Assembly (NCBI RefSeq): GCF_017872555.1
Contig: NZ_JAEDOX010000005.1
Span: 62,001-126,000 of the forward strand
DNA: 64,000 nucleotides
Source of the DNA: Ruegeria sp. HKCCSA071
Lineage (GTDB): Bacteria > Pseudomonadota > Alphaproteobacteria > Rhodobacterales > Rhodobacteraceae
Reading direction: 5' to 3'
Shown: positions 1-8,918 of the stretch, in pieces
Numbering within the stretch: position 1 is the first letter of the stretch
Layout: each line of letters begins with the position of its first letter
Translations under genes and position numbers: made by a program
The notes under the pieces: model-generated
The model's database searches: none
Seen by the model: the letters and a program-made list of their open reading frames with translations, nothing else
What the model was told of the DNA's origin: nothing

Positions 1-903
1 CAGATGACCGGATGGGTCAGCTTCACGTTGATGGGCCTCTACGCCAATGTGGGCGAGATTGAAAACGGAATGAAGGCGCTGGCCAAACGGGACAGGGTCG
101 AAGATGCGCGCAGCGCGAAAGATCTTGATGTGACCGAAGGGGCCATCGCGTTCGAAGATGTCAGTTTTGCATACGGCCGGGACGTCGGCGGTGTTACGGA
201 CCTGACGCTAAGTGTGAAACCGGGCGAGAAGTTGGGAATTGTCGGTGCCTCAGGGGCGGGCAAATCAACACTCGTTTCGCTTCTTCTTCGGCTCTATGAC
301 AGGGAAAACGGCGCCATTAGCATCGATGGGCAGGACGTGTCGCAAGTCACCCAAGACAGTTTGCGCCGCCAGATCGGCATGGTCACGCAGGAAACGGCGA
401 TGTTCAACCGGTCTGCCCGCGAAAACATCCTCTATGGCCGCCCGGACGCGTCCGAGGCCGAGTTGATCGAAGCGGCAATCAAGGCCGAAGCGCATGACTT
501 CATCCTGAGCCTCAAGGACGCCCAGGGCCGCACCGGCTATGACGCTCATTTGGGCGAGCGCGGCGTAAAGCTCAGCGGCGGCCAAAGGCAACGGATCGCC
601 CTGGCTCGCGCCATTCTCAAGGATGCGCCCATTCTGGTTCTGGACGAAGCAACTTCGGCCCTTGATTCCGAGGTCGAGGCGTCGATTCAGTCGGCGCTTC
701 ATCGGGTGATGCAGGGAAAAACCGTTCTGGCCATCGCTCACAGATTGTCGACACTCAGCGAGATGGACCGGATCATCGTTCTGGATCAGGGGCAAATCGT
801 GGAAACCGGAACTCACGAGGATCTTTTGGATCAGGGGGGGCTTTATGCCCGGTTCTGGCATCGGCAATCTGGTGGCTTCATTCAGGCGGAAGCTGCCGAA
901 TAA
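1..903 (+). CDS. ABC exporter, C-terminal part (ATP-binding domain; MsbA/multidrug type), 5' truncated
   Basis: The reading frame is open at the left edge, so only the last transmembrane stretch and the nucleotide-binding domain are present. Counting from the first visible Met at base 4, Walker A (GASGAGKST) lies at residues 81-89, the Q-loop near 129, the signature LSGGQRQR at 190-197, Walker B (ILVLDEAT) at 210-217 and the switch His in AIAHRLS at 246. The short membrane stretch joined to the ATPase indicates a type IV exporter half-transporter that works as a dimer in the inner membrane, probably for a lipid or hydrophobic drug. The substrate cannot be told from this domain. The next gene starts 40 bases downstream on the same strand. 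Confidence 0.9.
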   Translation, partial: QMTGWVSFTLMGLYANVGEIENGMKALAKRDRVEDARSAKDLDVTEGAIAFEDVSFAYGRDVGGVTDLTLSVKPGEKLGIVGASGAGKSTLVSLLLRLYDRENGAISIDGQDVSQVTQDSLRRQIGMVTQETAMFNRSARENILYGRPDASEAELIEAAIKAEAHDFILSLKDAQGRTGYDAHLGERGVKLSGGQRQRIALARAILKDAPILVLDEATSALDSEVEASIQSALHRVMQGKTVLAIAHRLSTLSEMDRIIVLDQGQIVETGTHEDLLDQGGLYARFWHRQSGGFIQAEAAE

Positions 904-942
904 GGGTTTTGTTGCACCCAAAGCCCGGATATCAGGCCCCTC

Positions 943-2172
943 ATGACGCAGAAATACACAATCACCCGGCTTGGCCATCAGGGCGACGGCATCGCTGATG
1001 GGCCCGTTTACGCTCCGCGCACCCTTCCGGGTGAGATCGTTAGCGGCACCCTTGTTGATCAGGTGCTGACCGATATCCGTGTCGAAGTACCGTCTGATGA
1101 CCGGGTAAAGGCCCCGTGTCGCCATTACAAAGCTTGCGGCGGCTGCCAGCTGCAACACGCCTCTGATGCGTTTGTCGCCGACTGGAAACTGAGCATTGTC
1201 CGCAACGCCCTGTCCGCGCAGGGGCTTGAGGCGCCGATGCGTCCGATACACACATCACCCGAACACTCACGCCGACGCGCCACGGTTGCCGTCAGGCGGA
1301 CCAAGAAAGGCACATTGGCAGGGTTCCATGGACGTGCGTCGGATATGATCACCGAAATCCCGGATTGCCGTTTGCTCGACCCGGCCCTGATCGCCGCAAT
1401 TCCTGTGGCCGAGGCGCTGGCGGTTCTGGGAGGCAGCCGCAAGGACGTCTTGGCCGTCACGCTCACCCTGTCCGAGGGCGGGATGGATGTGGCCGTCAAG
1501 GGCGGCAAGCCCTTGGATGGGCCGCTGGAACAGGCACTCGCGCAAGCGACCGAAAATCACGGTCTGGCGCGGCTCAGCTGGGATGGTGAAGTGATCGCCA
1601 TGCGCCACGCTCCGGTTCAGCGCTTTGGGGCCGCTGCCGTCACGCCGCCGCCCGGTGCCTTCCTTCAGGCGACCAAGGACGGAGAACAGGCTCTATTACA
1701 GGCCGTTTCCGAGGCGACGCAGGGTGCGAAACGAATTGTTGACCTGTTTGCGGGCAGCGGCACATTCTCATTGCCTCTGGCAGAAAAAGCCGAGGTTCAC
1801 GCGGTCGAAGGTGCAGCAGACATGGTGCAGGCACTGGATCAGGGCTGGCGCAGGGCGCAAGGTCTGAAACGCGTGACGACCGAGGCCCGCGACCTGTTCC
1901 GTCGTCCATTGATGCCGGACGAACTGAAATCGTTTGACGCAATCGTTCTGGACCCGCCCCGCGCCGGTGCCGATGCACAGGTGGCCGAGCTGGCACAGGC
2001 CATGCGCCCGGTGATTGCCTATGTGTCGTGCAACCCCGTCACCTTCGCGCGTGATGCAAAAATATTGGTTAACGCTGGCTACACCCTTGAATGGGTACAG
2101 GTCGTTGACCAGTTTCGATGGTCGTCACATACGGAACTTGCTGCGCGGTTTACCCTGAACGCCGCATCTTGA
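943..2172 (+). CDS. Class I SAM-dependent RNA (uracil-5-)-methyltransferase, RumA/TrmA family
   Basis: The 409-residue protein has the order of the RumA/RlmD family. A TRAM-like N-terminal region (about 1-55) is followed by a cysteine cluster C59/C65/C68 plus a later Cys in EIPDCRL near 143, the usual 4Fe-4S ligand pattern. The SAM-binding motif DLFAGSGTFSLPLA follows near 265. The catalytic region has LDPPRAGA and YVSCNPVTFARD, where the Cys is the expected nucleophile that attacks uracil C6. The likely product is a 23S rRNA or tRNA m5U methylase; the exact target base cannot be decided here. The gene follows the ABC exporter at 40 bases and precedes the ion channel at 21 bases. Confidence 0.88.
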   Translation: MTQKYTITRLGHQGDGIADGPVYAPRTLPGEIVSGTLVDQVLTDIRVEVPSDDRVKAPCRHYKACGGCQLQHASDAFVADWKLSIVRNALSAQGLEAPMRPIHTSPEHSRRRATVAVRRTKKGTLAGFHGRASDMITEIPDCRLLDPALIAAIPVAEALAVLGGSRKDVLAVTLTLSEGGMDVAVKGGKPLDGPLEQALAQATENHGLARLSWDGEVIAMRHAPVQRFGAAAVTPPPGAFLQATKDGEQALLQAVSEATQGAKRIVDLFAGSGTFSLPLAEKAEVHAVEGAADMVQALDQGWRRAQGLKRVTTEARDLFRRPLMPDELKSFDAIVLDPPRAGADAQVAELAQAMRPVIAYVSCNPVTFARDAKILVNAGYTLEWVQVVDQFRWSSHTELAARFTLNAAS

Positions 2173-2193
2173 TCAGACAGGAGAAAGCGACCC

Positions 2194-2979
2194 ATGGGTT
2201 TCAGACAGCGTTTGCTGAACATCATCGAAGCGCCCGTGTTCGGGCAATTCATAACGGCTGTCATCATCTTTAACGCAGTGCTTTTGGGGATGGAGACGTC
2301 GCCGACGCTGATGGAAGCCGCCGGACCGCTGATCGTGATGCTGGACAAACTGTGCCTTGCGATCTTTGTGGCGGAAATCACCATGAAGCTGACCGCGACC
2401 GGACGCAGGTTTTTCACAAACGGCTGGAACAATTTCGATTTCCTGATCGTCGGCATTGCGCTTGTTCCCAGCGCCGGAGGCCTGTCGGTTCTGCGGGCCC
2501 TGCGAATCCTGCGGGTATTGCGCGTGATTTCCGTTGCGCCAAGACTGCGCCGGGTGGTCGAAGGGTTCATCTCGGCCCTGCCGGGAATGGCCAGTGTGTT
2601 CCTGCTGATGGCAATTCTGTTCTATATCGGGGCAGTGATCTCGACCAAGCTGTTCTCGGCAACCTTCCCGGATTGGTTCGGCGATCTTGGCCGGTCAGCC
2701 TATACACTGTTTCAGATCATGACGCTGGAAAGCTGGTCGATGGGGATCGTCCGCCCGGTGATGGAGGTTTATCCCTATGCCTGGCTGTTCTTCGTCCCCT
2801 TCATCATGGTCACCACCTTTGCGGTGGTGAACCTGTTGGTGGGCCTGATCGTAAATTCCATGCAGGACGCGCATCATGCCGAGGATGAGGTCAAAACAGA
2901 CGCGTATCGTGATGAGGTTCTGGAACGGCTGGAAAGCATCGAACGACATCTGACCGAAAACTCAAACATCAAAAAGTGA
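2194..2979 (+). CDS. Voltage-gated cation (sodium) channel, NaChBac/NaVBac type
   Basis: The 261-residue protein is a single six-helix voltage-gated channel subunit that should work as a homotetramer in the inner membrane. The S4 voltage sensor is visible as Arg every third residue (R101, R104, R107, R110, with further Arg at 117-120). The pore loop contains TLESWS at 177-182, matching the TLESWAS selectivity filter of NaChBac-type sodium channels. The last 35 residues are charged and helical, like the C-terminal coiled coil that assembles bacterial sodium channels. A strong Shine-Dalgarno-like AGGAGA lies just upstream. In marine bacteria such channels are linked to pH homeostasis and motility, but nothing nearby shows the role here. 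Confidence 0.87.
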   Translation: MGFRQRLLNIIEAPVFGQFITAVIIFNAVLLGMETSPTLMEAAGPLIVMLDKLCLAIFVAEITMKLTATGRRFFTNGWNNFDFLIVGIALVPSAGGLSVLRALRILRVLRVISVAPRLRRVVEGFISALPGMASVFLLMAILFYIGAVISTKLFSATFPDWFGDLGRSAYTLFQIMTLESWSMGIVRPVMEVYPYAWLFFVPFIMVTTFAVVNLLVGLIVNSMQDAHHAEDEVKTDAYRDEVLERLESIERHLTENSNIKK

Positions 2980-2993
2980 TTTCAGTTTTCGCA

Positions 2994-3020
2994 TTTTTTG
3001 GCATAATAAGCCCCAAAAAA
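2994..3020. terminator. T/A-flanked stem-loop, possible bidirectional terminator
   Basis: TTTTTTGG at 2994-3001 pairs with CCAAAAAA at 3013-3020 across an 11-base loop. The A and T runs on both sides would give a U-rich tail in either direction. It lies between the ion channel stop and the L,D-transpeptidase start. The GC part of the stem is only two pairs, so termination strength is uncertain. Confidence 0.45.
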
Positions 3021-3038
3021 CAAAGCAGGCAGTGAAAC

Positions 3039-3557
3039 ATGGATCGTCGAGCATTCGGATTGGGGGCGGTTGCAACGCTGGGCCTATCGGCTTGTGCATC
3101 AGCCCGTCCAAATTTTTTGACTTATAATGGCCCCGAGGTCACCTCGCTGGTGGTCAACAAGGGCGCGCGCAAACTTTATTTGTTGCACCACGAAAAAGTC
3201 CTCAAGGAATATGATGTGGATCTGGGATTTGCGCCGCAGGGCACAAAAACCAAACGCGGAGACGGTCGTACGCCCGAAGGAAGCTACCTGATCGATCGCC
3301 ACAACCCCAAAAGCCGCTATCACCTGTCTATCGGGATTTCGTATCCCAACTCTCAGGACATCGCCAAGGCCAAGGCAGCAGGAGTTGATCCGGGTGGGGA
3401 CATCTTCATTCACGGCCAGCCCAATCTGCGATCCGAGTTCAAGCGCGCCAAGAAAACACCGGATTGGACAGCGGGATGCATCGCGGTCAAGAATGACGAG
3501 ATCGAAGAAATCTATGCGATGGTCAACCGGGGGACGCTGATCACTCTGCGCCCTTAG
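3039..3557 (+). CDS. L,D-transpeptidase (YkuD domain) lipoprotein
   Basis: The 172-residue protein starts with a twin-Arg-like basic end, a short hydrophobic stretch and a lipobox-like LSAC with Cys19, so it is probably an exported lipoprotein. The YkuD catalytic domain covers about residues 33-171. H125 in IFIHGQPN and C147 in TAGCIAV form the HG...GC signature, with Cys as nucleophile. Proteins of this family make 3-3 peptidoglycan cross-links or attach proteins to peptidoglycan in the periplasm. The last 17 bases overlap the end of the convergent sulfotransferase gene, so there is no room for a terminator between them. Confidence 0.85.
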   Translation: MDRRAFGLGAVATLGLSACASARPNFLTYNGPEVTSLVVNKGARKLYLLHHEKVLKEYDVDLGFAPQGTKTKRGDGRTPEGSYLIDRHNPKSRYHLSIGISYPNSQDIAKAKAAGVDPGGDIFIHGQPNLRSEFKRAKKTPDWTAGCIAVKNDEIEEIYAMVNRGTLITLRP

Positions 3558-4992
3558 GAGGCATAGGCATCCACGCGCCAAACCCGAACGTTTCATAGTC
3601 GCGCTGGTAGGTCTCGGATGCCAGCGCTTCAAGCTGTTCGTCATAGATCTGATCCAGCGTATACGGAACATCCTGCGCGCACCGGCCGGGTGCAGGCGGA
3701 TTGAGGTGACCTGTTGAGCGAGCCAGATCCGGCAGCGCCGTGGTCAGCTCTTCTTCCCGCAGAATCAGGTCCGGCATCAGAAAGCTGGCAATACCATCCA
3801 GCGTTCGGGACTGGCTGCACCACGTCCCGTCAACGCGGATCGGCGTCTGGCCGTTGAGGTTCATGCGCAGGAATCCGAGGAACGCCAGAAACACATCCCG
3901 ATGTTGTTCGACCGAGTAATTGGTGTCGCGCACCTGCCCGGGGATCGGCAGGTCGAGGCGGTTGCGCAGGTAATTGCGGACCATCTTGTAACTGCCCGGC
4001 CCGGTATCCAGAATGTACTGGCAAAACGCCGAATGCGCCCGTGCCAGCGGGTGGCGCAACACGGTGAACTTCCGGTGTCCGGGGTGGTCTTGCATCCAGA
4101 CGCGGATTTCCTTGCGGTTCCGGTTTGTGACCAGATCGTCCGTAGAACAGCCATCCATGTCGGCCATCCATTGCGCAATAACAGGCTCTATTCCGCCGCG
4201 AATGGGCAAATACATCAATGCTGATCCGGCTGCGGCAATGTATTGCGGTACTGCCGCCCCCCGGTTTGGTTCGAAACGGGAAGGCTGGTGCAATCCGAAC
4301 CTGTCCAGCTTGGACAGGGCGTCTTGCATCTCATCGGGGTTGGTGACCTTCGATACGGCAGGTGCCGGGTTTTGCGGTTTCAGAGTATCATCCAGCTTGC
4401 TCAGCCGCGCCTCGACCCCCAGCCATGCGGCCAGACCGTTCAGAACGTCCAACTCGGCCAAGTCGTCATAGGTGATGAAAAAAGCGGTTTGCCCGGTCTT
4501 CTGTAAATGCCGATGCAACATGTGTTGGTGGCCGTGGACCTGATCGAGATACTCAGAAAACTCAATCCCGTCAAAAGCAACCTGTGCATCGACGCGACGC
4601 TTCACGTTCTTCAGCAGCCATTGCTGCGTGGTGCGCGCGATTTTCAGGGACAGAAAACTGTCCAGCGGATTGCGTGTGAGAATGATCTTGGCACAGCGCG
4701 GATCATTCAGCACAGGCTTCAGAATGCGCGGATCGTGGTCCTGGAAATACCGAAAACCGTTCAAGCCACCCGGTGCCGACCGGATTGCCCTCAACAGCCG
4801 CATCGGATCTGCATCGCGGTCTTCCAGCGACAGACCCAGAAGGGTATCGGACTTCAGGTTGCCGGCAAAATGCGGGTTAAAGGCTTCGCCATGACAGGAA
4901 ACCCCGTCCAGCGCGTTCAGGTTGGCCTCAAGAAGGTTCGACCCTGTGCGCATGGCGGCCAGAACAACGAAGTAATCAAAATTGGCTGGCAT
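3541..4992 (-). CDS. Double-domain sulfotransferase (PAPS-dependent, surface glycan)
   Basis: This 483-residue protein appears to carry two sulfotransferase-like halves. The first has a PAPS P-loop-like motif (LAAMRTGSNLLEANL, residues 11-25), GEAFNPH near 35, and a 3'-phosphate-binding motif ILTRNPLDSFLS at 104-115, as in Stf0/NodH-type enzymes. The second half repeats an arginine/serine motif, VLRHPLARAHSAF at 311-323, followed by features like carbohydrate sulfotransferases of the Sulfotransfer_2 type. The family transfers sulfate from PAPS to sugars, leaving PAP. It is the last gene of a minus-strand operon whose first gene, cysQ, should degrade PAP. The gap to the upstream gene is six bases. 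Whether both halves are active is unknown. Confidence 0.8.
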   Translation of the reverse strand: MPANFDYFVVLAAMRTGSNLLEANLNALDGVSCHGEAFNPHFAGNLKSDTLLGLSLEDRDADPMRLLRAIRSAPGGLNGFRYFQDHDPRILKPVLNDPRCAKIILTRNPLDSFLSLKIARTTQQWLLKNVKRRVDAQVAFDGIEFSEYLDQVHGHQHMLHRHLQKTGQTAFFITYDDLAELDVLNGLAAWLGVEARLSKLDDTLKPQNPAPAVSKVTNPDEMQDALSKLDRFGLHQPSRFEPNRGAAVPQYIAAAGSALMYLPIRGGIEPVIAQWMADMDGCSTDDLVTNRNRKEIRVWMQDHPGHRKFTVLRHPLARAHSAFCQYILDTGPGSYKMVRNYLRNRLDLPIPGQVRDTNYSVEQHRDVFLAFLGFLRMNLNGQTPIRVDGTWCSQSRTLDGIASFLMPDLILREEELTTALPDLARSTGHLNPPAPGRCAQDVPYTLDQIYDEQLEALASETYQRDYETFGFGAWMPMPPKGAE

Positions 4993-4998
4993 GGGTAA

Positions 4999-6699
4999 TT
5001 ACTGCACCAGATAGGGTTTGCGATAGGGTTTCGTCTGATGGCCGAACACATCGTCCGAAGGGAAATCGCCCATCAGGTAAGGGTGCATACCCTGATTCTT
5101 GAGGTTTTGCAGGAACTTCCCGAAGCCGGACAGATCGACCATTGTGGGCGCTTCTGTCAGGTGACTGGCTTGATGCGCGCCAATCTCATCCAGGATCGCC
5201 TGCAAGGGCTCCATCGGCGCTTCAATGAAATCGGCCAGAGACCAGCTACGCATCCGCGCTTTGGTCCAGACCGAGGTCAGAACCTCAAGCTGTTTGGTTT
5301 CGATCTGTTGCAGACGCGCGGCCTCGCTCCGGATGTCCGAGAAGTTCAGGTTCGACCGGAACAGCGGAATTGCCCAGGCCCCTGTGATGACCGAGATTTG
5401 CGCATTCTTGTCCCGCGCCAGAAACCAGTTGATGTCCTGCGTGTCGCGGGGGCTGAACTGGAAACACTGGCGTTCGCCCCGTGTGTTCCAGATCAGGTTC
5501 GACAGAAAGGCCGTTGGATTGTAATCCCGCAGCAAAGCACAATCGCTGAGCGCACCGTTTGTGATGGTTTCACCCTTTGCAAATTCCGCACGCTCGGGTC
5601 CGAACAGGTGCCCGTGCACGCGTGTGCCAGTGGCCGCAGCCAGCCAATCTTCGAAGTCTTCAAACAGTTCGGAAAAGCCCTGAAATACGGAATAGGGAGA
5701 CGAGGTAAGGCCGTTTTCACTGCCGTGCCGGGGAAACCGGCTTTGCATGTACAGCCCGTCACGCCCTCGCGTCCGCCGCTCGACCGCCTTGGAAAACACC
5801 CGGTCAATCTTGCCGGGATTGGGTTCGGCTGGTTTCATCGCACTGGCCTGATCGGTCAGAAACGCCTGATACAGCCGTTCCGCACGGGGCCAGATCTTGC
5901 GGGCAACAAAACAGTCTGACCGCCGTAGCAATTGCAGATGGTCGTCGTAGAAGATGTGCGGGCGGCCCTGATAGTCGAACTTGGACAGGGTCAGGGACCG
6001 GCTCTCGATATGTGTGGAATACAGCCGCGCCAATGTCTGGAAATAGCTTTCATCCGGAATCCACACATGGCGGAAGTAGCTGTCATATTGTTTGCGCTTG
6101 GGGTCCTGCAAAATGGCAGACAGTGTTTGACGGGTCAGGCACCACCACTGGCTGCCCATATGCGGAACCAAACCGTCGGGGATTTTCCGGCGAAACCCGA
6201 CCGCGCGCTGAAGCTTTACATATGCGTCGAACAATCCGCGCTGTTTTCGCCAGGAAAACGGGAACCGCAGCGTAAACCGTTCATGATCCAACCCGCCGAT
6301 TGTCCAGCTGACATCAGACGTTGTCGCGCTTTCGATGAAATCGACACGGGGCCGGTCGGCCAGATAATCGATCAACTCCTGAACCGGGCGCAGCGGCAGG
6401 CAGGCCCCCGACGACAGGAACACGTGGCGAGTTTCCGGAAATCGTTCCAGCATCAGTTCGGACGCGGTTTGTGAGGCGGCAACGATACCCCACCCGCCCC
6501 AGTCGCATTGGTGCCGGTCGGAAAATGCGATCCGGGGATTGTCCGAACAGGATGCAACACATCGCGCGTATTCTGCACCCGGTACTTTGCGATCCACATG
6601 GATCACAACCGGGCATCCGGCAGCGGTCCAATGGCGCGCGACCTGTTCGGCCCGGTCCAGCGAGGTATGAACCAGCATGACGATGCCCAGACCGCTCAT
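4999..6699 (-). CDS. GT14-type beta-1,6-N-acetylglucosaminyltransferase with uncharacterised C-terminal half (DUF5928-like)
   Basis: Of 566 residues, about the first 260 look like the Core-2/I-branching (GT14) fold: an early VMLVHTSLDRAEQ strand, HVDRK, CDWGGWGIV, FLSSGACLPLRP, GSQWWCLTR near 200 and the acidic DESYFQTL. These are the usual conserved points of the family, which adds GlcNAc or xylose without a DXD motif. The remaining 300 residues have no domain I can name beyond the DUF5928-type region I recall in roseobacters. The start overlaps the stop of the upstream glycosyltransferase by ATGA, so the two are probably translationally coupled. The acceptor is inferred to be a cell-surface glycan. 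Confidence 0.75.
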   Translation of the reverse strand: MSGLGIVMLVHTSLDRAEQVARHWTAAGCPVVIHVDRKVPGAEYARCVASCSDNPRIAFSDRHQCDWGGWGIVAASQTASELMLERFPETRHVFLSSGACLPLRPVQELIDYLADRPRVDFIESATTSDVSWTIGGLDHERFTLRFPFSWRKQRGLFDAYVKLQRAVGFRRKIPDGLVPHMGSQWWCLTRQTLSAILQDPKRKQYDSYFRHVWIPDESYFQTLARLYSTHIESRSLTLSKFDYQGRPHIFYDDHLQLLRRSDCFVARKIWPRAERLYQAFLTDQASAMKPAEPNPGKIDRVFSKAVERRTRGRDGLYMQSRFPRHGSENGLTSSPYSVFQGFSELFEDFEDWLAAATGTRVHGHLFGPERAEFAKGETITNGALSDCALLRDYNPTAFLSNLIWNTRGERQCFQFSPRDTQDINWFLARDKNAQISVITGAWAIPLFRSNLNFSDIRSEAARLQQIETKQLEVLTSVWTKARMRSWSLADFIEAPMEPLQAILDEIGAHQASHLTEAPTMVDLSGFGKFLQNLKNQGMHPYLMGDFPSDDVFGHQTKPYRKPYLVQ

Positions 6700-7706
6700 G
6701 CCCAGTTTCCCTTTGACATCAGGCCCAGAATCTCAAGCTGTCGCCAGTTGATATAGGCCTCGGACCACTCGCACCAGAATATGGGTTTGTCTTCAAGCTG
6801 TTTGGCATAGACCTCGTATTCACCCGAACCGCCATAGTGCTGGCCGCGTTTTAATTCTTCGCGCGCCTTGTCGCCAAGGGTGTCGATCAGCTTGGCATGA
6901 AGCAACGAGCCGCTGGCCTTTTCCCCACCCCATTCGTCGTACACCTGATTCAGCCCGCGCGGCAAAAGCGAGTGGGTCGAGCTGACATAGACATACCGCC
7001 GATCCCATTTGACCAGCGGGATCTTGTTCAGTGCCGGGGCTTTGGATGGCTTGTCGCGAAAGAACACACGCGCCCGCGCGCCCCCCTGAATCCACAGGTT
7101 CTTGTAATCCGGGTTTTTGGTGATCGTGTAATTCCCCGGATCGAACCACCGCGCAATCTCAAAGGGATCCTGCCCCTCGCGATAGGTTTCGGCATCCACG
7201 GGTCCTTCGGGGTACATGTCGATCAGCATGGTGCCGAAGCTGCGTACGGCACTTCCGTCCAGCCAGTCTGTCAGGGCGCAGATCGGGCGGGTGTCGCAAA
7301 AGGGGTAGATAAAAAACTCATCCGGATCGACGCTCAGAACCCAATGTCCATGCGCGTATTTGCGCAAAAGGTAGTTCGACCAGTCCAGACCATAACTTGC
7401 ACATTTGTAGCTGGTTGTCGTCCGCCAGACCGATACATCGGCTTGCTCTTTCAGGAACTCGAAACTGCCGTCATCGCTGTCATTGTCGATGAACAGAAAA
7501 TGGTCGATGCCCAGTTTGCGGTAATATTCCAGAAAATAGGGCAGCCGAATTTTCTCGTTTCGCACAACGCTCATCAACAGGATATCGTCACGGCGGATGG
7601 CAGACGTGTTGTTGCTGGCGGGCTTAAGTTCGCGCCGACGTCTGAGGCAGCGCAGAATACGGCGCTTGCGCCGCAATCTCATCTTGTATGAATCAAACAG
7701 GCTCAC
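6696..7706 (-). CDS. Glycosyltransferase family 2-like protein (Glyco_tranf_2_4), copy A
   Basis: A very basic N-terminus (RLRRKRRILRCLRRRR) precedes a GT-A fold. That domain begins with ILLMSVVRNEKIRLPYFLEY, continues with FLFIDNDSDDGSFE and has the metal/nucleotide acidic motif SVDPDEFFIY. These are hallmarks of the Glyco_tranf_2_4 family. I chose the GTG at 7706. A TTG at 7718 would add four residues, and no start has a perfect ribosome site. It is paralogous to the gene at 7868-8911: same architecture and matching motifs, including GLDWSNYL versus GLDWLSWL. It belongs to the polysaccharide operon. Donor and acceptor sugars are unknown. Confidence 0.78.
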   Translation of the reverse strand: MSLFDSYKMRLRRKRRILRCLRRRRELKPASNNTSAIRRDDILLMSVVRNEKIRLPYFLEYYRKLGIDHFLFIDNDSDDGSFEFLKEQADVSVWRTTTSYKCASYGLDWSNYLLRKYAHGHWVLSVDPDEFFIYPFCDTRPICALTDWLDGSAVRSFGTMLIDMYPEGPVDAETYREGQDPFEIARWFDPGNYTITKNPDYKNLWIQGGARARVFFRDKPSKAPALNKIPLVKWDRRYVYVSSTHSLLPRGLNQVYDEWGGEKASGSLLHAKLIDTLGDKAREELKRGQHYGGSGEYEVYAKQLEDKPIFWCEWSEAYINWRQLEILGLMSKGNWA

Positions 7707-7867
7707 GCGACTGCCCAACCTTTATTATAACGCGAGCTTTCCCCGAACCCGCCGCGACCGCTGGTGCGACAGGACATTGTCGGTTTATGCCACTTCTACC
7801 TCTTCTGAGGCAACTTCTTTAAATCCCGGAAGTGGTAAAGGTGCCGTTGATCCCTTTGGATTTGTTT

Positions 7868-8911
7868 TCAACACCAGCCGCCGTCACGCATCAGCCCCAG
7901 CTCCAGCAACTGCGACCAGCCGGTATAGCGCACCGATTGGGGGGTCCACATGTCTGGTTGATTGAGTATCTGATCGTAATACGCAGCGAACTGGTTCGGG
8001 TCATGAAAATGCTGGCGGCGCAGCTTTTCAGTTTTAGATTTTTCAATAATGTCCGGCAGAAATTTCGTGTGCAGCAGAACGCCGGACGGGGTGTCGCCGG
8101 CTGGCCCGTCATACACTGCGTTCAGGCGGCGGGGCAGGGCGGAATGGCACGAGTTTACATAGGCATATCGCCGCGACCAGCGCATCAGCAGGATCTTGTT
8201 CAGCGTCGGGGATCGCTGCTGCGTTTGGGCAAAAAAGACCCGCTCGCGTGCGCCGCCCTGAACCCATAAGTTTCCCATCGGGCTTTGCCGCTGCGCGCGA
8301 TACGGGCCTGCGTCAAACCAGTTCAGCACCTTGGTCGGGTCCGTGTCCGGGTCATAGGTTTGGCCGCCCAACGGCCCCTTTGGATACAGATCCAGCATCA
8401 ATGCGCCAAACCCGGCCCGCCCCTGCCGGTTCAGCCATTCTGTGAGCTCATGCAGGGAATGGCGGTCGTGCCGGGCATAAACCAGCAGCTCATCCGCGTC
8501 GACCATCAGGCACCAATGGCCATGGCCGTATCGCATCTGTAGCCAGCTGAGCCAGTCCAGCCCAAAGCGTGATCCGCGATAGCTGGACCGGGTCTGCCAA
8601 AGGGACACATCCGGTTGATCCTGCAGAAATTCAGCCGAGCCGTCATCGCTGCCGTTGTCGACGATCAGAAAATGGCTCACGCCCAGCTGGCGATAGTGGT
8701 GGAAGAACCAGGGCAAGCGGGTGATTTCATTCCGCAAGGTGGTAAAGGCCAGAATGTCGTTTCCCCGTATCCTGCTTGTCTGATCTTTCAGGCAGGTCAG
8801 TTGATGTCGGCTGCGCATCGAGCGCCAAAGAAGGCGCCGCCGTTTCCAGCGCAACCGGTATTCCTGTCGCCAACCGATATCAGGAAGTGTCTGAACCGTA
8901 TTGGACGTCAC
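7868..8911 (-). CDS. Glycosyltransferase family 2-like protein (Glyco_tranf_2_4), copy B
   Basis: This 347-residue paralog of the gene at 6696-7706 has the same layout: a basic N-terminus, ILAFTTLRNEITRLPWFFHHY, FLIVDNGSDDGS and the acidic motif MVDADELLVY, then a conserved GGARERVFF segment. The GTG start at 8911 lies eight bases inside the end of galE and has AGG six bases upstream, which favours translational coupling. A longer start would run deep into galE. The two copies are separated by about 150 bases and probably arose by duplication within the operon. They likely add two different or consecutive sugars to the same glycan. Confidence 0.77.
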   Translation of the reverse strand: MTSNTVQTLPDIGWRQEYRLRWKRRRLLWRSMRSRHQLTCLKDQTSRIRGNDILAFTTLRNEITRLPWFFHHYRQLGVSHFLIVDNGSDDGSAEFLQDQPDVSLWQTRSSYRGSRFGLDWLSWLQMRYGHGHWCLMVDADELLVYARHDRHSLHELTEWLNRQGRAGFGALMLDLYPKGPLGGQTYDPDTDPTKVLNWFDAGPYRAQRQSPMGNLWVQGGARERVFFAQTQQRSPTLNKILLMRWSRRYAYVNSCHSALPRRLNAVYDGPAGDTPSGVLLHTKFLPDIIEKSKTEKLRRQHFHDPNQFAAYYDQILNQPDMWTPQSVRYTGWSQLLELGLMRDGGWC

Positions 8912-8918
8912 CGGGGCC

